DNA of 64,000 nt, taken from NCBI GenBank assembly GCA_037349105.1, contig JAYJMM010000036.1, positions 1,276,001 through 1,340,000 of the forward strand. Direction: 5' to 3'. Below are positions 61,128 to 64,000 of the stretch, one piece after another. Within the stretch, counting starts at the first letter, position 1, and the number at the start of each line of letters is the position of its first letter. Source of the DNA: Limnomonas spitsbergensis. Taxonomy: Eukaryota; Chlorophyta; Chlorophyceae; Chlamydomonadales. The notes under the pieces were generated by a model, which did not search any database, had not been told where the DNA came from, and saw only the letters and a list, made by a program, of their open reading frames with translations. Both the position numbers and the translations under genes were made by a program.

Positions 61128-62324
61128 ATGGAACCAGGGGAGGATCCCATGACACCCATAAATGCGGCTGTGGCCGAGGAAGCTATGCAAATTGCCCTTG
61201 GATTGTCCGGAGATGACTATGCAGTGGTGGGGGAGAACAAGACCCTGGCGGTCGACGGTTCTCCTGCCTTGGATGCGGGTATGGTGCATGTTGAAGTGAC
61301 ACGCAGGGGTATCGGACGAGGCGGCATTGCGCGCATTCCACCTGGGCTGAGCCAGGAGGAGGAGCAGTGGCCAGTGCCTGCCGATGGATCCCTGGACCCG
61401 ACCTCGGAGCCACCCACTGTGAGGTCTTGGACCGGTGGTGTTGGAGAGGGTGGCGGGCCAGCACGACCTCCAGATGATCTGCCTGAACAAGCAGGAGTGG
61501 AGGGAGTCGATGCTGAGCCGCACCCCCAGGCCCCTGTCAAGAGGGAAGCCAGGGAATCCCAGCCTGAGCCCGCAGTGATCAGGGGGGAAAGAGGAGCGGT
61601 CCAGCCAACAGCGGTCAAGATGGAGCTGACAAGATCCATCGTACATCAGATCCAAAGGGAGTCGGCAGAAACAGTGGTGAGCCTGCGGGATCTGCAAAGA
61701 CGCAGCGACCCACAGGCCGTGGCGACGCCAGCCGCTCCAGTAGGGCAGCCATGGGCTGAACTGGCCGCCAAGGAGGAGCCGCCAGATCCGCGCAGCGGGA
61801 TGCAAGCGCCAAGGGGAATGCCACCAAGGCCGGAGCTGCATAGGATGAAGCAGACAGGACCATCCCGTATCCCAGCAGGGGAAACAACCGAAGCGTCGAC
61901 ATACGGCACACCCCTGTCCAGGTTCCCTGCCAACGCAAGCGGGCAAAGGCAGAAGGCTGTGGCCGGACACGACAGCAAGGAAACGAGGGGCGATGGCCAA
62001 GCTGACAGCCTCTACGGGTACTTCAGCAACCCGGCGTGGACGCCTATCCCAGGGGAGCGGTGCCCAGAGGTGGGGAGCACTCGGGGAGCATTGTCCAGCC
62101 AGATCCGGCGGTGCAACCAGCGGGAGAGCTTCTACCGATCGGATGGGCGGGCATCCTGCAGTGGGCAGCACGGCTGTGGCAGCAGGTGTGCTCCAGGTGC
62201 TTCGCCCACCTCAGTGATCAGACCCGGGTCATCGAGGAGTTCCGAAGCCACCACCTGGCGGAATGGGCAACAAAGGCCATCATGGGCATCCCCCACACGG
62301 GGCAAGACAGGGCGACGCGGCTAG
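61128..62324 (+). CDS. Retroelement Gag-like ORF, N-terminal part
   Basis: The first good ATG gives MEPGEDPMTPINAAVAEEAM. The protein is polar and rich in Pro, Glu and Arg, without a recognised domain up to about SLYGYFSNPAWTPIPGE (near 62,055). Beyond that the frame turns into a Ser/Arg/Cys-rich, non-protein-like stretch and stops at 62,324, while the frame starting at 62,006 becomes clearly coding. I therefore take the true reading to switch frames between about 62,006 and 62,100. The LTR-like repeat upstream supports a mobile-element origin. Confidence 0.5.
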   Translation: MEPGEDPMTPINAAVAEEAMQIALGLSGDDYAVVGENKTLAVDGSPALDAGMVHVEVTRRGIGRGGIARIPPGLSQEEEQWPVPADGSLDPTSEPPTVRSWTGGVGEGGGPARPPDDLPEQAGVEGVDAEPHPQAPVKREARESQPEPAVIRGERGAVQPTAVKMELTRSIVHQIQRESAETVVSLRDLQRRSDPQAVATPAAPVGQPWAELAAKEEPPDPRSGMQAPRGMPPRPELHRMKQTGPSRIPAGETTEASTYGTPLSRFPANASGQRQKAVAGHDSKETRGDGQADSLYGYFSNPAWTPIPGERCPEVGSTRGALSSQIRRCNQRESFYRSDGRASCSGQHGCGSRCAPGASPTSVIRPGSSRSSEATTWRNGQQRPSWASPTRGKTGRRG

Positions 62325-64000
62325 CAGCCCTACGCAGGGTGTCCAAGGGAGCAACAGGGCCAGAGGCGGCCCTAGCGGTTAAGGCCTTCGCGAACGAATG
62401 GTGCAACGGCGCGGCAGGGGATCAGGAGGAACCCGAACCCGAACAAGAGGAAGAGCTCCAAGATTGGGAAGGATTCGAGGCGTCCAGGCTGCAGCCAGAC
62501 GATCGCAGGGAGGTGCGAAATTGGCAGGAGCAGACAGAAGGAGCGGCCACAGCCACCAGCCAAGCCAGATGGGAACGTTTGGAGGCCAGCAGTGAGCCCA
62601 GCCTCAGGAACCAGCGGCTGGATGTAGGGCGAAGGCCCAGGCCAAGCAGCCCCGCAGCCAGCGAGCAGCCAAGGACAACCAGCATGCAGCTAGCCAGGGC
62701 AGCAGAGCAGGGCTCAGCGCCTAGAAGGGCCAGCAGGCAAGAGTCCCAGGGTATGATGCGCATCGTGGACAACAAGGAACACAGCAGCCAAGAGGGCCAG
62801 GTGGACGACATTGCTGAATTCCTGCGGGGCCAAGCAGCCCAACAGGGGAACAGGACGGACAGGAGGAGCCATTGCCCCAGCCAAGAAATGAAGATCGTGC
62901 AGGAAATCGAGCCAGCAAGTACCACTGGGAGAGGCGGCCCGCAAAGACAGGAAAGCAGGGACGATGACCTGTCAGTTTCCGAGGCAAGGGAGTACACTGG
63001 AGGGTCGCAGCCAAGCAGGCCCAGCAGTCATCAGCCAGGAAGGCAGGCAGAGTCAGAGGAGAATAGAAACCAAGAGCCCGCGATGCAGCCTTCAGGGGGC
63101 GGCAGCCGCCCCAGAAGCATGGCAAGCGAGAGGCCATCTGGGGACGGGCAGCCCCAGCGAAGTGCAGACCGCAGAGACCAAAGGGGCCAGCGCAGGCGAA
63201 GCCCAGCCAGAGGCGGAGGTGGCGGATATGGCTCGGACCCCAGCCAGTTAGACTCGGAGGACACGGAGGGACGCAGCCCAGGCTCCATCAGGGAATCCAT
63301 GAGACAAAAAAGGGAAAGGATAGCCCTGGGGCAGGCGGAGACGCACATACAGCTGCAGAAACAGATGATCCTGCAGCTGGCCGGGGAAACCCGGTTCACC
63401 AAGATCCCCACCATCCAAGGCAACGTGCCAGTATTGGACATGTCCCAGCCAGGGGCGGTCGCAGCCAGACAGTACTGCCAGGCTTGCAGCTCATGGGGCT
63501 CGCACAACCGCCTGGCTTTATCTGACGAGGCACCAGCCCTGGCAGTGGTGGCAGGAGAGATCGCGGGGTCTTGCCAGTCTCCCTCCGCCATGGCTCTGTT
63601 GGCCCGCTCATTGGTGGCCATGTGGACCGCCAAGCCAGCCTGCGTGGCGCCACTGGTGGTAGCCATACGATCAGCGCCCCAAGGAGACAAAGCCTCCCGG
63701 GAGGTTGAGCGGATCCAGGAGGCGTGGACGCCTCCGGTGGTCGGGCCGCCAACTGTGCTCACCCTGTGGATCAGGGTGGTGCAGAAGGAGGTAGGCAAGC
63801 CAACTTCAGACAAGAGGGCAGCTGTCACCGGCCTCAAGATGGGAGTCAAAACCACCTTGGACCCGGGCGTCAAGCCGGAGGAAACTGTGGAGGCATTCGC
63901 CCACAGAGTCATGTCCACGGCGGAGCTGCTGCAGATCTCCAGGGACGCGGTTGACCACTTCGGCAGGAGGCATTCGGTGGCCCACATGTTCTATGAAGGG
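62006..64000 (+). CDS. Retroelement Gag-like ORF, continuation (open at window end)
   Basis: An uninterrupted frame from just after a TGA at 62,003-62,005 to the last base of the window. It reads GWAGILQWAARLWQQVCSRC, then AIMGIPHTGQDRATRLAALR, an acidic linker EEPEPEQEEELQDWEGFEAS, a long Gln/Arg/Ser-rich region, and a folded-looking C-terminal part with KTTLDPGVKPEETVEAFAHR and STAELLQISRDAVDHF. The last part resembles a capsid-type Gag helix bundle in character, but no zinc knuckle, protease or reverse transcriptase is reached within the window. Frame -1 relative to the upstream ORF. Truncated by the window end. Confidence 0.5.

Noticed and set aside
62006..62100. Programmed -1 ribosomal frameshift in the Gag-like region
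   Set aside because: No X-XXY-YYZ slippery heptamer in frame was found, so it is recorded only as a frame break.
1..64000. tRNA, rRNA or riboswitch genes
   Set aside because: No cloverleaf-like or conserved RNA signature was recognised by eye. A tRNAscan/Infernal run would be decisive.

Overview
The window looks like nuclear DNA of a green alga, probably a chlorophyte of the Chlamydomonadales type. The evidence is a 19-exon gene with GT-AG introns and GC-rich exons, long Ala/Ser/Pro/Gln-rich disordered protein, interspersed retroelement-like repeats, and CCCTAAACCC plant/algal telomere-like motifs. The species cannot be named from the sequence. No tRNA, rRNA or CRISPR array was recognised, and nothing suggests a bacterial origin.

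Layout. 1-22,675 is a 36-bp satellite, about 630 copies, running off the left edge and built from higher-order repeats. 22,676-23,290 is a degenerate ~109-bp repeat carrying telomere-like motifs. 23.3-28.8 kb is mostly non-coding: a perfect hairpin, dispersed repeat copies, a decayed minus-strand ORF, and a G-rich minisatellite. 28,831-41,459 is a second satellite (27/30-bp unit, roughly 455 copies), flanked by minus-strand coding-like fragments. 41.5-43.1 kb holds more of that minus-strand, multi-copy ORF family. 43.1-44.45 kb is intergenic with dispersed repeats.

44,455-59,180 (+) is the main gene. Nineteen exons, all with matching phases, join to 8,547 nt (2,848 codons plus stop). Exons 1-10 and 19 encode a Kdo transferase (KdtA/WaaA, glycosyltransferase family 30)-like protein. 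Exons 11-18 insert about 2,350 residues of low-complexity, Ser/Thr-Pro-rich sequence into the C-terminal half of that domain. Several canonical motifs are altered, so it may be a divergent enzyme or a pseudoenzyme.

59.8-64.0 kb is the 5' part of a retroelement-like unit: a ~635-bp leader/LTR-like repeat also present at 26.1-26.7 kb, then a Gag-like coding region with one frame break that runs off the right edge.

The very long open frames over the two satellites are by-products of periods divisible by three and are not called as genes.
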